From positions 146,537-210,536 of the forward strand of contig WBMZ01014033.1 in the NCBI GenBank assembly GCA_013400975.1: 64,000 bases of DNA, given 5' to 3'. The DNA is from Atrichornis clamosus (taxonomy: Eukaryota; Chordata; Aves; Passeriformes; Menuridae). Shown piece by piece: positions 63,274-64,000 of the stretch (position 1 is the stretch's first letter; each line of letters begins with the position of its first letter). The notes under the pieces were generated by a model. That model was not told the DNA's origin, ran no database searches, and saw only the letters and a list, made by a program, of their open reading frames with translations. The position numbers and the translations under genes are program-made.

Positions 63274-63980
63274 GAGAAAAATTTTATTTAGAAAAGAAAA
63301 ATACCAGAGCTATCAAAGGTTTTCAGTGTTAAGAGACTAGATTGATCAGTACATTCTCAGCAATTTAAAATTCTAAACAAATTAATGCAAAAAAGTATTA
63401 CTCGTACATACAAACTACTGCACCACCACTTCTAGGTATTTTTAGGTTTCCTATTCTGCTCAATATATGTATGTCTTTTTCACTGCTTTATCAGCTTTTC
63501 CCAGTAAGTACACTTCCAAACAGCAAAAACTTTTGACCATTAATTACAGTCATTGCCATGCTGATATGACCCACGAATATAAACTGAAACTCAAACCAAA
63601 ACAGCACTTTAACAGTTAAAGTGCGGAACAACAAAGGAAAAGACAGTAATTCCTACTGTCTCTATGACAGAACACAGAATTCAGCAGAATTCTGAAGTAT
63701 TCTTTTCTCCTTGACATAAATAGTGCTGGAAGCAGACTGCAGGCATGAGAAGAGAGCAAGTAGGCAGGAAATACACTCTTTTCCTCCATTCCATTCAACG
63801 CAATTTCACCTTGAAGAGGCAGACAGACTAACAGGGCCAATAATTCCTTTATCCCTCCATCACCTATTTTCTTTTGCTAAATGTAAGTATTTCCTGTAAG
63901 TCATTCATTTATTTAGGAAATACTGAACCAACTTGTTTAGGAGTCACAGAATGATATCACTAGCTTTCATACTATATTAG

Positions 63981-64000
63981 TGTCGTGGTTTTGCTAGATC
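63981..64000 (+). mobile_element. Probable start of another LTR, cut by window end
   Basis: The last 20 bases, TGTCGTGGTTTTGCTAGATC, match the 5' terminus of the 6040-7056 LTR (TGTCATGGTTTTGCCAGACC) at 17 of 20 positions, starting at TG. An LTR or whole provirus would therefore begin at 63981 and extend beyond the window, in an ARAP2 intron and antisense to the gene. Confidence 0.6.

Larger units (their letters stand above)
46263..64000 (-). other. ARAP2: ARAP2 gene, 3' portion (six coding exons and introns)
   Basis: ARAP2 is a PtdIns(3,4,5)P3-dependent Arf6 GTPase-activating protein that also binds RhoA-GTP and acts at focal adhesions and membranes (family knowledge). Six minus-strand exons are seen here, with splice phases that agree throughout (0, 2, 2, 0, 0) and 794 coding nt in total. 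The introns are 56438-62083, 54972-56354, 54407-54935, 50093-54342 and 46614-49960. The sequence from 62212 to the window end is intron, because no further exon could be read. The translation follows mammalian ARAP2 as I recall it, from the KEEPSK-LSGNKFQDRYF start of PH5 to the KLPS-VI-ELN-VLQ motif near the C terminus. Everything N-terminal to PH5 lies outside the window. The introns carry three CR1 copies, a solo LTR and two assembly gaps. Confidence 0.93.

Noticed and set aside
63943..63960. TCACAGAATGATATCAC as another CR1 3' end
   Set aside because: Only about 10 bases match, and the expected GTTTGGGTTGG continuation is absent.
1..64000. CRISPR arrays, operons, phage or plasmid genes
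   Set aside because: No regularly spaced repeats and no compact prokaryotic genes; all evidence points to an avian nuclear locus.

Overview
The window looks like avian nuclear DNA. It is AT-rich and gene-poor, and it carries CR1 retrotransposons with the typical ATTCTGTG-type 3' tail. It also has roughly 1-kb solo LTRs of the ERVL type (5-bp target duplications, TG...CA ends) and exons separated by short introns. I see no bacterial or plasmid features. A neoavian bird, possibly a passerine, is most likely; this rests on recognised repeat families, not on a database comparison.

One protein-coding gene is certain: the 3' end of ARAP2 on the minus strand. Six exons were read by hand: 62084-62211, 56355-56437, 54936-54971, 54343-54406, 49961-50092 and 46263-46613. 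All have AG/GT splice borders and agree in phase, giving 263 residues that end in a TGA stop. They encode the last PH domain (PH5) and the C-terminal tail. The SAM, other PH, ArfGAP, ankyrin, RhoGAP and RA parts must lie beyond 64000. The 3' UTR should run below 46262, but its end is not clear.

Positions 1 to about 43900 are a gene desert downstream of ARAP2, which fits the known large desert between ARAP2 and PCDH7 in vertebrates. It holds a minus-strand solo LTR with a perfect AACAA target duplication (6040-7056), an old CR1/L3 scrap (13247-13400), a decayed LTR with a chance 209-codon frame (about 20640-21200), a second LTR of the same family (38969-40053), microsatellites and strongly G/T-rich tracts. 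I found no convincing gene there.

The ARAP2 introns are crowded. A plus-strand CR1 lies at 50195-50895. A minus-strand CR1 at 56821-59034 is split by a different solo LTR (57831-58832). Its 5' end abuts a 60-bp tRNA-Arg(CCT)-like sequence (59045-59104), and an older plus-strand CR1 follows (about 59115-60035). The intron at 54972-56354 contains plus-strand exon-like reading frames that I could not identify.

The assembly is faulty at two single-N positions. At 62790 an N separates two 483-bp copies that look identical, and at 58362 an N separates two 10-bp copies. Both look like unmerged contig ends. The last 20 bases (63981-64000) look like the start of another LTR of the 6040-7056 family.
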